From NCBI GenBank assembly GCA_044445605.1, contig JBIOEA010000023.1:1-35191 (forward strand): a DNA stretch of 35,191 nt, given 5' to 3'. Within the stretch, counting starts at the first letter, position 1; the number at the start of each line of letters is the position of its first letter. Source of the DNA: CAWKDC01 sp044445605. Lineage in GTDB: Bacteria > Pseudomonadota > Gammaproteobacteria > JABCZS01. Positions 18,507 to 25,361 of the stretch are shown piece by piece. Below the pieces are notes generated by a model. The model did not search any database. It saw only the letters and a list, made by a program, of their open reading frames with translations, and was not told the origin of the DNA. Position numbers and translations under genes: made by a program.

Positions 18507-19238
18507 TTATCCTCGTGAAACTAACGTTCCTTCTTGTTCACCACACAAAATGCGATACAACGCTTTATTTTTGTGAATGTTGAACACACGAATTGGCATG
18601 TCATAATCTCGGCATTGGCAAAATGCAGCCAAATCCATCACGCCCAATTCTTTGTTCAACGCTTCATCATAAGTGAGATGGTGATACAAGGTTGCATCTT
18701 TCACCACGTGCGGATCAGCAGAATAAATGCCGTCCACATGGGTTCCCTTCAAAATGACATCAGCATTGATTTCAATGCCGCGCAGACTGGCTGCGGAATC
18801 AGTCGTGACAAGCGGGTTACCCGTACCTGCCGCAAAAAACACCACTCGCCCTGCGTTGAGATGATGGATGGCTTTACGACGATCGAAATGATCTACCAAT
18901 CCACTCATCGGAATCGCTGACATGACGCGGGTTTGTACCCCGACTTGTTCCAACGCATCGCGCATGGCAAGTGCGTTCATCACCGTGGCCAACATTCCCA
19001 TGTGGTCTGCCGTGACACGGTCAATGCCCACTTGGGATAATGTTTTGCCACGTACTAAATTGCCGCCGCCTAAGACCAACCCTACTTGAACGCCGAGTGC
19101 CGTGATTTCTTGAATTTCACCAGCTAAACGGGTCAACACTTCAGGGGAAATACCCACTTGGTTGGTATTTCCCATCAATGCTTCGCCGCTGAGCTTTAAC
19201 AGCACGCGGCGATAAACAGGGGATGGTTTTGTACTCAT
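18507..19238 (-). CDS. pyrH: UMP kinase
   Basis: PyrH phosphorylates UMP to UDP in pyrimidine nucleotide synthesis. It is a hexameric amino-acid-kinase-fold enzyme, unlike eukaryotic UMP/CMP kinases. The 243-residue product shows RVLLKLSGEALMG near the start, VGLVLGGGNLVRG in the phosphate-binding region, TADHMGMLATVMNALAMRDAL, and AAGTGNPLVTTDSAA. It sits between tsf (4-base overlap) and frr (3-base gap), the universal bacterial order. Confidence 0.98.
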   Translation of the reverse strand: MSTKPSPVYRRVLLKLSGEALMGNTNQVGISPEVLTRLAGEIQEITALGVQVGLVLGGGNLVRGKTLSQVGIDRVTADHMGMLATVMNALAMRDALEQVGVQTRVMSAIPMSGLVDHFDRRKAIHHLNAGRVVFFAAGTGNPLVTTDSAASLRGIEINADVILKGTHVDGIYSADPHVVKDATLYHHLTYDEALNKELGVMDLAAFCQCRDYDMPIRVFNIHKNKALYRILCGEQEGTLVSRG

Positions 19239-20125
19239 TGTTTTGAGCTTCCTTGGACTTGTTGCATGACTTCTTCTGCAAAGTTGGTCACAGGCTTCTC
19301 GATACCTTCGCCAACCACAAAGCGGGTGAATGCCACCACGGTTGCGCCAGCTTGTTTCAAGATTTGCCCAGCTGTTTGGTTAGGATCCTTCAAGTAAGGT
19401 TGGCCCAACAAACTGACCTCGTCGCGGAACTTGTTCAAACGCCCTTGAATCATTTTTTCGATGATCTCTGCTGGCTTGCCACTCTCTTGTGCTTGCGCGA
19501 CGAAAATGTCCTTCTCTCTCGCCACAAGTTCTGCCGATACATCGTCAGGAGAAATAACCATGGGGTTATTCGCCGCGATTTGCATCGCCATGTCCTTGGC
19601 CAGCGCAGGTGTTCCACCTGCCAGAGCAACCACAACACCAATACGGCCTTGATGGATGTATGTACCCAACACTGCGCCTGCAGGTGCATTGATTTGAACC
19701 AAACGACGGAGATTGAGGTTTTCGCCCAATTTACCTACCAACGTTGTACGCATCAATTCAACAGAATTGGCATCGTCAAACGCTTGTTCAGCCAACGCTG
19801 CGCAATCTTGAACGCCTTCACGCAATGCAATGCCAACAACTTTATTCGCGAATGTCACGAAGTTTTCGTCACGTGCCACGAAATCTGTTTCACAGTTCGT
19901 TTCAAGCATGCATGCATGCGATTGATCGTTGCTGACTGCAATGCTGATTAAGCCTTCAGCTGTCACACGGCCCGACTTCTTATCGGCTTTCGCTTGACCT
20001 GCTGCACGCATTAAATCAATTGCTTTCTCCAGATCGCCCTCGCACTGTTCCAGTGCACGTTTGCAATCCATCATGCCAGCGCCAGTGCGCTCGCGTAACT
20101 CTTTCACCATTCCAGAGGTAACCAT
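19235..20125 (-). CDS. tsf: Elongation factor Ts
   Basis: EF-Ts is the nucleotide exchange factor for EF-Tu. I choose the ATG at 20125 (296 residues, MVTSGMVKELRERTGAGMMDCKRAL). AAGGAG lies 7 bases upstream, overlapping the last codons of rpsB, and the N-terminus then aligns with the family. A longer frame begins inside rpsB at 20188. The N-terminal UBA-like domain is followed by the core with TDFVARDENFVTFANKV, the Phe-containing loop that enters EF-Tu. The gap to rpsB is 4 bases. Confidence 0.97.
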   Translation of the reverse strand: MVTSGMVKELRERTGAGMMDCKRALEQCEGDLEKAIDLMRAAGQAKADKKSGRVTAEGLISIAVSNDQSHACMLETNCETDFVARDENFVTFANKVVGIALREGVQDCAALAEQAFDDANSVELMRTTLVGKLGENLNLRRLVQINAPAGAVLGTYIHQGRIGVVVALAGGTPALAKDMAMQIAANNPMVISPDDVSAELVAREKDIFVAQAQESGKPAEIIEKMIQGRLNKFRDEVSLLGQPYLKDPNQTAGQILKQAGATVVAFTRFVVGEGIEKPVTNFAEEVMQQVQGSSKQ

Positions 20126-20129
20126 CGTA

Positions 20130-21023
20130 TTACTCCTTATCGGTTGAAGCATCTGCATCTGCTGCAGTCGTATCTGCTGCAGGCGCATCTTCAGCGGTAT
20201 CAGCTGCTTTCTTTGCCTTGGTGGCCACTTTCACTTCGGATTTGTCTTTTGGCTTATTAGCCTTTTCTTTCTTGGCCTTAGATGCTTTAGAGTCAGCGCT
20301 TTCCAGCTCAACGAACTCATCTTCACCCACCGATAAGCGTGCTTCTTCACGAGCAGCGATAATGGTATCAGCCAACACATTCGAATACAGGCTGATTGCA
20401 CGGATCGCATCGTCGTTACCAGGCACAACAAAATCAATGCCATCGGGGCTGTTGTTTGTATCAACAATGCCGATCACAGGGATCTTCAATTTGTTTGCTT
20501 CAGTAACCGCAGTGCTTTCATAGCCTACGTCAACCACGAAAATCACATCAGGCAAGCTGCCCATGTTCTTAATACCGCCCAAGCTGCGTTCTAATTTTTC
20601 AAGTTCGCGTTCAAGGGTCAATGTCTCTTTCTTCGTCAACGTTGCCATGGTCTTCACGTCGGCAACGCGTGCTTCTAAATCTTTCAAACGACGGATCGAT
20701 TGACGTACTGTTTTGTAGTTCGTCAACATGCCGCCCAACCAACGATGGTCAATGTAGGGCATGCCGCAACGGATCGCTGCATCACGGACTAATTCTTGTG
20801 CTGAACGCTTCGTTCCCACAAACAATACCTTGCCGCCTTTGCTGGCAACATTTCTGACAAACTCAACCGCTGTCAAAAACATCGGCAATGTTTTTTCTAA
20901 ATCAATGATGTGGATTTTTGAACGGGAACCGAAAATATACTCCCGCATTTTGGGGTTCCAAAAACGGGTTTGGTGACCAAAATGGACGCCGGCTTGTAAC
21001 ATATCGCGCATAGATACTGACAT
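20130..21023 (-). CDS. rpsB: 30S ribosomal protein S2 with a long charged tail
   Basis: S2 binds the head-body junction of the small subunit. The start at 21023 gives MSVSMRDMLQAGVHFGHQTRFWNPKM, matching E. coli S2, with AGGAG 7 bases upstream; the frame from 21053 adds 10 implausible residues. The core through about residue 228 is typical (HRWLGGMLTNYKTVRQSI; FVVPGNDDAIRAI). The protein then continues about 65 residues past the usual end as a lysine-rich, then Ala/Asp/Thr-rich tail (KAKKEKANKPKDKSEVK...). At 297 residues it is over 50 longer than E. coli S2 (241). A structured leader precedes it. Confidence 0.97.
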   Translation of the reverse strand: MSVSMRDMLQAGVHFGHQTRFWNPKMREYIFGSRSKIHIIDLEKTLPMFLTAVEFVRNVASKGGKVLFVGTKRSAQELVRDAAIRCGMPYIDHRWLGGMLTNYKTVRQSIRRLKDLEARVADVKTMATLTKKETLTLERELEKLERSLGGIKNMGSLPDVIFVVDVGYESTAVTEANKLKIPVIGIVDTNNSPDGIDFVVPGNDDAIRAISLYSNVLADTIIAAREEARLSVGEDEFVELESADSKASKAKKEKANKPKDKSEVKVATKAKKAADTAEDAPAADTTAADADASTDKE

Positions 21024-21044
21024 AAATAGACTCCTAAAGGGTTG

Positions 21045-21135
21045 TGCCTCCACAGCTCCCCGTGTTTAACCCCCTCAGGAACACATAAAATGCGGCCCCG
21101 AAGAAGCACCCTAAACACGGTGTCGAGCTGTGTGT
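21045..21135 (-). promoter_or_regulatory. Structured S2-type leader upstream of rpsB
   Basis: The rpsB 5' untranslated RNA folds into a long nested stem. On the plus strand, CCGTGTTTA (21060-21068) pairs with TAAACACGG (21112-21120), and the outer arms CACAGCT (21051-21057) and AGCTGTG (21126-21132) also pair. The stem lies just upstream of the AGGAG. Structured leaders autoregulated by S2 are known in gammaproteobacteria (rpsB motif). Equivalence here is inferred from position and pairing. Confidence 0.65.
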
Positions 21136-21157
21136 GGATTGCTTAAAATGCAGGAAT

Positions 21158-21186
21158 CTTATACCATAAATCCCATCACACCACAA
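21158..21186 (-). promoter_or_regulatory. Candidate promoter of the rpsB-tsf-pyrH operon
   Basis: On the minus strand, TTGTGG (21181-21186) and TATAAG (21158-21163) are 17 bases apart. Transcription would begin near 21151, just upstream of the outer leader stem, giving a leader of about 130 bases. Confidence 0.55.
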
Positions 21187-21206
21187 CGAGCAAGGTCCAT
21201 TATTTT

Positions 21207-22001
21207 ATGTCCATTTCCATTAAGACGCCCGATGAAATTGAGAAAATGCGAATCGCAGGCCGCCTAACCGCACAAGTCCTTGATATGATTGGTCCTTTTG
21301 TCATCCCAGGTGTCACGACCGAATCCTTGGATCAGCGCTGCCACGACTTCATCGTCGACGAATTGAAAGCTATCCCCGCCCCCCTGAACTATCGGGGCTT
21401 CCCAAAGTCTGTTTGTACCTCCGTCAATGACGAGGTTTGCCACGGCATTCCGAGCGATCGCGTCCTCAAAGAAGGCGATATCGTCAATATCGACGTCAGC
21501 GTCATCAAAGACCTCTACCACGGGGATAGTAGCAAAATGTTTGCCGTGGGCGAATGCAAGCGCCCAGCCTTACGTTTGGTAGAAATCACCCAAGAATGCC
21601 TCTATAAAGGCATTGAAGCCGTCCACCCTGGGCAAGATTTAAAGGAAATCGGCCGCCTTATCGAACACTATGCCCGTAGCCAGGGCTGCAGCGTGGTTCA
21701 TGAGTACTGTGGACATGGTATTGGGCTCAACTTCCATGAAGAACCCCAGGTTGTTCATTATTATGACAAGTCATCACCCTCAGTCATCTTAGTTCCTGGA
21801 ATGACATTCACGATCGAACCCATGATCAATGCCGGGAAACGCGATATCAAACATTGCCCCAAAGATGGCTGGACAGTGAAAACAAAAGATCGTAGCCTGT
21901 CGGCACAGTGGGAACATACTTTGTTAGTAACCGAGACAGGTGTCGAAGTTCTCACATTGAGAGCAGAAGAAGAGACATTGTTAGCGCGTATTCATCAATG
22001 A
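21207..22001 (+). CDS. map: Methionine aminopeptidase type I
   Basis: MAP removes the initiator methionine from nascent proteins. The 264-residue product is the normal size for type I enzymes. The five metal ligands of the pita-bread fold fall in recognisable segments: VNIDVSVIKDLYHGDSSKMF (two Asp), EYCGHGIGLNFHEEP (His), MTFTIEPMI (Glu) and SAQWEHTLLVT (Glu). It diverges from rpsB, a common arrangement. A weak AAGG precedes the ATG by about 11 bases. erpA starts 11 bases after its stop. Confidence 0.97.
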   Translation: MSISIKTPDEIEKMRIAGRLTAQVLDMIGPFVIPGVTTESLDQRCHDFIVDELKAIPAPLNYRGFPKSVCTSVNDEVCHGIPSDRVLKEGDIVNIDVSVIKDLYHGDSSKMFAVGECKRPALRLVEITQECLYKGIEAVHPGQDLKEIGRLIEHYARSQGCSVVHEYCGHGIGLNFHEEPQVVHYYDKSSPSVILVPGMTFTIEPMINAGKRDIKHCPKDGWTVKTKDRSLSAQWEHTLLVTETGVEVLTLRAEEETLLARIHQ

Positions 22002-22012
22002 AGGAAAATATC

Positions 22013-22381
22013 ATGACAACATCATCCACCCCACTCGTCTTCACGGATGCGGCTGCACGCAAAGTAAAGCAGTTGATTGATGAAGAAGGAAATCCAAATT
22101 TAAAACTGCGCGTTTATATTACTGGCGGCGGTTGCTCTGGCTTCCAATACGGTTTTACATTTGATGAAGTTGCTAAACCAGATGACTGGGTTGTTGAAAA
22201 CCAAGGCGTTTCTTTGTTGGTTGATGCATTAAGTTATCAATACCTCGCCGGCGCTGAAATCGATTACAGCGAAGGTATCGAAGGGGCTCATTTTATTATT
22301 CGCAATCCAAACGCAGAAACAACCTGTGGATGCGGATCGTCGTTTTCCGTGAAAGAAGACGAGAATACTGAGGAAAATTAA
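22013..22381 (+). CDS. erpA: A-type iron-sulfur carrier, ErpA-like
   Basis: A-type carriers deliver Fe-S clusters to apoproteins; ErpA serves isoprenoid enzymes such as IspG and IspH. Start 22013 gives 122 residues beginning MTTSSTPLVFTDAAARKVKQL, with AAGGA about 7 bases upstream. The three cluster ligands are Cys41 (GGGCSGFQYGF) and Cys105 and Cys107 (TTCGCGSSF). ErpA is preferred over IscA or SufA because of the DDWVVENQGVSLLVDALSYQYLAGAEIDY stretch and the absence of neighbouring isc/suf genes. The longer frame from 21908 overlaps map and is rejected. Confidence 0.93.
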   Translation: MTTSSTPLVFTDAAARKVKQLIDEEGNPNLKLRVYITGGGCSGFQYGFTFDEVAKPDDWVVENQGVSLLVDALSYQYLAGAEIDYSEGIEGAHFIIRNPNAETTCGCGSSFSVKEDENTEEN

Positions 22382-22398
22382 AACAAAAAATTTAAATC

Positions 22399-22429
22399 AA
22401 AAAAAAAGCACCTCGGCGAACCGAGGTGC
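22399..22429 (-). terminator. Strong intrinsic terminator, minus-strand direction
   Basis: A perfect 9-bp stem, GCACCTCGG (22408-22416) / CCGAGGTGC (22421-22429), closes on a 4-base loop. Only on the minus strand is it followed by a run of nine T (plus-strand A-run 22399-22407). It therefore terminates a minus-strand RNA, not erpA. Confidence 0.85.
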
Positions 22430-22549
22430 AAATTCCATGTAGCTGGAGATTGACAAGGTTTATATTACCAGACTCAAATAATTTAAATAGACCTGATTTG
22501 CTGAAAATGATATGCGCCAATGTCGCACAAGGCTGCACAAAAAATAAGC
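22399..22549 (-). ncRNA. Candidate small RNA in the erpA-hemJ gap
   Basis: No minus-strand gene exists between positions 22382 and 22608, yet a strong minus-strand terminator lies there. About 150 bases upstream is a promoter match, TTGTTA-17-TATAAA, predicting a start near 22549. The resulting RNA of about 150 nt contains a small internal hairpin (TGCG/CGCA around 22515-22535) and an AU-rich middle, then the terminator stem. No convincing reading frame is present. I do not recognise it as a known RNA family. Confidence 0.55.
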
Positions 22550-22555
22550 AGTAGC

Positions 22556-22584
22556 TTTATACAATCATCACTGTATAATAACAA
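22556..22584 (-). promoter_or_regulatory. Promoter candidate for the small RNA, facing a hemJ -10
   Basis: On the minus strand, TTGTTA (22579-22584) and TATAAA (22556-22561) have a 17-base spacer. On the plus strand a perfect TATAAT (22574-22579) sits in the same stretch, about 30 bases before the hemJ start. The two promoters would overlap face to face. Confidence 0.5.
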
Positions 22585-22608
22585 AATATCTTTATGTGGA
22601 GCACACTT

Positions 22609-23037
22609 ATGTCTTTTCTTTGGCTCAAAGCATTCCATATCATTAGCATGGTTGCCTGGTTTGCAGGATTATTTTATTTGCCGCGATTATTTGTCTATCA
22701 CGCCACCGCAAGTGATGCGATCAGTAATGAACGCTTTAAGGTGATGGAACGTAAACTCTATCGCTATATCATGACACCGACCATGTTACTCACCGTTATT
22801 TTCGGTTTGTGGATGCTATCTAGTAGTGTCTCGTTTTATAAAACACAAGCGTGGATGCATGCCAAGCTCACACTTGTGGTGTTGCTCATCGGGTACCACC
22901 ATATATGTGGTGCGTATGTGAAAAAATTCGCCAAAGATGCCAACAAACATTCTGCAAAGTTTTATCGCATCTTTAATGAAGTGCCTACGGTTATGTTGAT
23001 TGCGATTGTGATATTGGCGGTGATTAAACCGTTTTAG
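22609..23037 (+). CDS. hemJ: HemJ-like protoporphyrinogen IX oxidase
   Basis: HemJ oxidises protoporphyrinogen IX to protoporphyrin IX in haem synthesis in bacteria lacking HemG and HemY. The 142-residue membrane protein has four predicted transmembrane helices. The N-terminal signature is WLKAFHIISMVAWFAGLFYLPRLFVYH, with the conserved His9. The middle carries FKVMERKLYRYIMTPTMLLTVIFGLWML, and HAKLTLVVLLIGYHH follows. I choose the ATG at 22609, because GGAG lies 7 bases upstream; 22594 is an in-frame alternative. CopD-like membrane proteins share the fold, but the signature favours HemJ. Confidence 0.88.
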   Translation: MSFLWLKAFHIISMVAWFAGLFYLPRLFVYHATASDAISNERFKVMERKLYRYIMTPTMLLTVIFGLWMLSSSVSFYKTQAWMHAKLTLVVLLIGYHHICGAYVKKFAKDANKHSAKFYRIFNEVPTVMLIAIVILAVIKPF

Positions 23038-23069
23038 CATCGTGAAGCGGGCGAAAAATGTGGCGTTTA

Positions 23070-23089
23070 CCCCGGGTGATGACCCGGGG
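23070..23089. terminator. GC-rich hairpin between convergent hemJ and tilS
   Basis: A perfect 8-bp stem, CCCCGGGT (23070-23077) / ACCCGGGG (23082-23089), has a 4-base loop. It lies about 30 bases after hemJ and 3 bases after the tilS stop. Neither strand shows an immediate T-run, so it may act as an mRNA 3' end block rather than a classical terminator. Confidence 0.5.
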
Positions 23090-23092
23090 GCC

Positions 23093-24334
23093 CTACAAGA
23101 TGATGTGCATTATCCCATTCAGATATACTAACGGTACCCGTTCCCTCTCCCAAACAGGGATATCGTGCGACTGGAACCATTTTTTTAAGGGTTGGTGACC
23201 AACACCTGGCACAAACACCGTTTCACCACCTTGTCTAAATCGCACGTGCACTTTCTCGCCTTCCGCGACATCAATACCCGCTTTCGTTAAATCATCCGCA
23301 CATAACGTTCCCGCACCGTGTGGTAAACACAACTCTTCTCGAGGATCCCATTCAACATGATAATCACTCAAAGAACGTAATTGCTCCTGAGATACTATAT
23401 ATAGTGTGTCTCGGTAACGAACGATCACATGTTCATCAATGCAGACACGCGGCTGTGCATCTTCCGCCGCTTTTAACACCGTCGTGATAATCGTTTCTAG
23501 TTTTTTGGGCGATGGCATGCGCACATCATGTTCACCTAACCAATGCCTCAATACTGCTTTAAGCGTGATCTCAGGTAACGCCAATAGACGCTCAATCGAT
23601 AGCGTTCCGGGTTTGCTGCCTTGCAAACTTGGCAGCATCGATGATACAAACATTTCAACCAACGCTTGTTGCTCTTGCAAATGTGACGCGCTGCGTGCCA
23701 AACTCTCCATCACGTGCGGAACGCGTGACGCCAACAATGGCAACGCTTCATGCCGCATAAAGTTACGCTCGAATCGCAACTGCACATTCGATTCGTCCTC
23801 AACCCACGTCAATGCGTGCTCCTTCGCATAGGCCTCAATCGCTTTTTTTGAAACGGATAATAATGGGCGATGTACGTGAATGTTCTTTTTACGACACAAT
23901 CTTTTTATCGGCGCAATGCCTGACAAACCTTTTGGCCCCGCGCCTCGCATCAACTGCAACAACACTGTTTCCGCTTGATCGCCTTCATGATGCGCCGTGA
24001 GTAATACACGGTTTGCAGGAATCGCTTCAATGAGTGCCGCATAACGTGCTTCACGTGCCCATGCTTCAACACTTTCACCCACAGCAGGTTTGGTCGTCAA
24101 TGTGATGCAAGTGATTGGAATGGATAATGCATTGCAAAGGGCTGTGATTTGTTCCGCCCACGCGTCTGCATGCGGACTTAATCCGTGGTTGATGTGATAA
24201 ACGGAGAATTGTACTTGAGCCTGCTTTAATGCGTGTAACAACACCGTTGAATCCATGCCACCGCTGAAGGCGAGGCAGAGCAAAGTGTCGCGCGGAAGCA
24301 GAGATAAAGAATCGATTACCGTCCGATTGCACAT
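23093..24334 (-). CDS. tilS: tRNA(Ile)-lysidine synthase
   Basis: TilS converts the wobble cytidine of the CAU-anticodon tRNA-Ile to lysidine with ATP and lysine, so that AUA is read as isoleucine. From 24334 the product is 413 residues. The PP-loop SGGMDS lies at about residues 24-29, followed by VYHINHGLSPHADAWAEQ and LTAHHEGDQAETVLLQLMRGAGPKGLSGI. A C-terminal TilS substrate-binding domain follows (VHVRFRQGGETVFVPGVGHQPLKKWFQ). The ATG lies within the last codons of accA and has a weak Shine-Dalgarno. The longer frame from 24394 overlaps accA more deeply. Confidence 0.94.
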   Translation of the reverse strand: MCNRTVIDSLSLLPRDTLLCLAFSGGMDSTVLLHALKQAQVQFSVYHINHGLSPHADAWAEQITALCNALSIPITCITLTTKPAVGESVEAWAREARYAALIEAIPANRVLLTAHHEGDQAETVLLQLMRGAGPKGLSGIAPIKRLCRKKNIHVHRPLLSVSKKAIEAYAKEHALTWVEDESNVQLRFERNFMRHEALPLLASRVPHVMESLARSASHLQEQQALVEMFVSSMLPSLQGSKPGTLSIERLLALPEITLKAVLRHWLGEHDVRMPSPKKLETIITTVLKAAEDAQPRVCIDEHVIVRYRDTLYIVSQEQLRSLSDYHVEWDPREELCLPHGAGTLCADDLTKAGIDVAEGEKVHVRFRQGGETVFVPGVGHQPLKKWFQSHDIPVWERERVPLVYLNGIMHIIL

Positions 24335-25263
24335 AATCGCTGGTATCTTAATTCTAAAAGCTCTTCCACCGGTAAACGTTGCAATGACTTCCATTCCGCC
24401 GTGATGACTTGCTTTAATCGCGCAGCCATCTCAGGCACATTGCGATGCGCACCACCCAATGGCTCAGGAATGATTAAATCCGCAATGCCAATGTCTTTCA
24501 AACGGTCAGCCGTCATGTTCATCGCTGCCGCTGCTTCAGGTGCCTTCGCCGCACTCTTCCACAAAATCGACGCGCAACCTTCCGGCGAAATCACCGAATA
24601 CGTGCTGTATTGCAACATCAATAAACGATCACCTACGCCAATGCCTAAGGCACCACCTGAGCAGCCCTCCCCGGTGATCGTACATATAATAGGGGTCTTT
24701 AATTCAGACATCATCATGAGACTGCGCGCAATCGCTTCGCTTTGGCCACGTTCTTCCGCGCCTACGCCAGGGTATGCGCCCGATGTATCAATGAACGTAA
24801 ACACCGGCAACTTGAAACGCTGTGCCATCTCAAACATGCGTTGGGCTTTGCGATAACCATCCGGGCTAGCCATCCCGAAATTGCGACGTACCTTTTCTTT
24901 TGTGTCGCGGCCCTTCTGATGCCCAATCACCATCACCGGCTCGCCCTCTAAACGGGCTGTGCCGCAGACCATCGCATTGTCATCACCGAAACAACGATCA
25001 CCATGGAGTTCATCAAATTCAGTAAAAAGATGGGGGATATAATCCAACAAGTAAGGCCGCTGTGGATGACGGGCCATCTGGGCAATCTGCCAGGGCGTCA
25101 AATTTGCAAAAATCGAACGGGTCATCTCCGTCGCTTTTTGCTCTAATTTGGTAATTTCATCACTTAAATTGATATCACTGCTCTTTCCGACCAGCTTAAG
25201 TTCGTTAATTTTAGCCTGTAATTCGGCTATGGGCTGTTCAAAATCCAAATGATTCAATGACAT
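24316..25263 (-). CDS. accA: Acetyl-CoA carboxylase carboxyltransferase subunit alpha
   Basis: AccA with AccD transfers the carboxyl group from carboxybiotin to acetyl-CoA, giving malonyl-CoA for fatty acid synthesis. The 315-residue length matches E. coli (319). Characteristic segments are the helical N-terminus (LDFEQPIAELQAKINEL), HPQRPYLLDYI, GHQKGRDTKEKVRRNFGM and the crotonase-fold core TFIDTSGAYPGVGAEERGQSEAIARSL with TGEGCSGGALGIGVGD. GGAGG lies 9 bases before the ATG. It overlaps tilS, the usual partner in this order. Confidence 0.97.
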   Translation of the reverse strand: MSLNHLDFEQPIAELQAKINELKLVGKSSDINLSDEITKLEQKATEMTRSIFANLTPWQIAQMARHPQRPYLLDYIPHLFTEFDELHGDRCFGDDNAMVCGTARLEGEPVMVIGHQKGRDTKEKVRRNFGMASPDGYRKAQRMFEMAQRFKLPVFTFIDTSGAYPGVGAEERGQSEAIARSLMMMSELKTPIICTITGEGCSGGALGIGVGDRLLMLQYSTYSVISPEGCASILWKSAAKAPEAAAAMNMTADRLKDIGIADLIIPEPLGGAHRNVPEMAARLKQVITAEWKSLQRLPVEELLELRYQRLCAIGR

Positions 25264-25339
25264 AGGTGATAACCTCCGAGCCTCTTTTTGATGATTGCCT
25301 AGTTTAGCATAATCTGGGGCTCTATTGACACCAGTGAAA

Positions 25340-25361
25340 GGGGCGAAAGATGTTTGGCCCC
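25340..25361 (-). terminator. Hairpin directly after the diguanylate cyclase stop
   Basis: GGGGC (25340-25344) and GCCCC (25357-25361) form a stem that ends against the stop codon. On the minus strand it is followed by TTTC, a weak T-run. It may be a decayed relative of the GCCCCC...GGGGGC repeat hairpins. Confidence 0.4.

Noticed and set aside
19253..19951. Plus-strand open frame of 232 residues antisense to tsf
   Set aside because: It lies wholly inside tsf, is rich in Cys/His/Gln from reverse reading, has no ribosome site, and resembles no family.
22408..22429. Hairpin as the erpA terminator
   Set aside because: On the plus strand the stem is preceded by A and followed by AAATTCC, not T. 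Only the minus direction has the T-run.
24075..24332. Minus-strand frame of 85 residues inside tilS
   Set aside because: It is a frame-shifted shadow of the PP-loop region of tilS.
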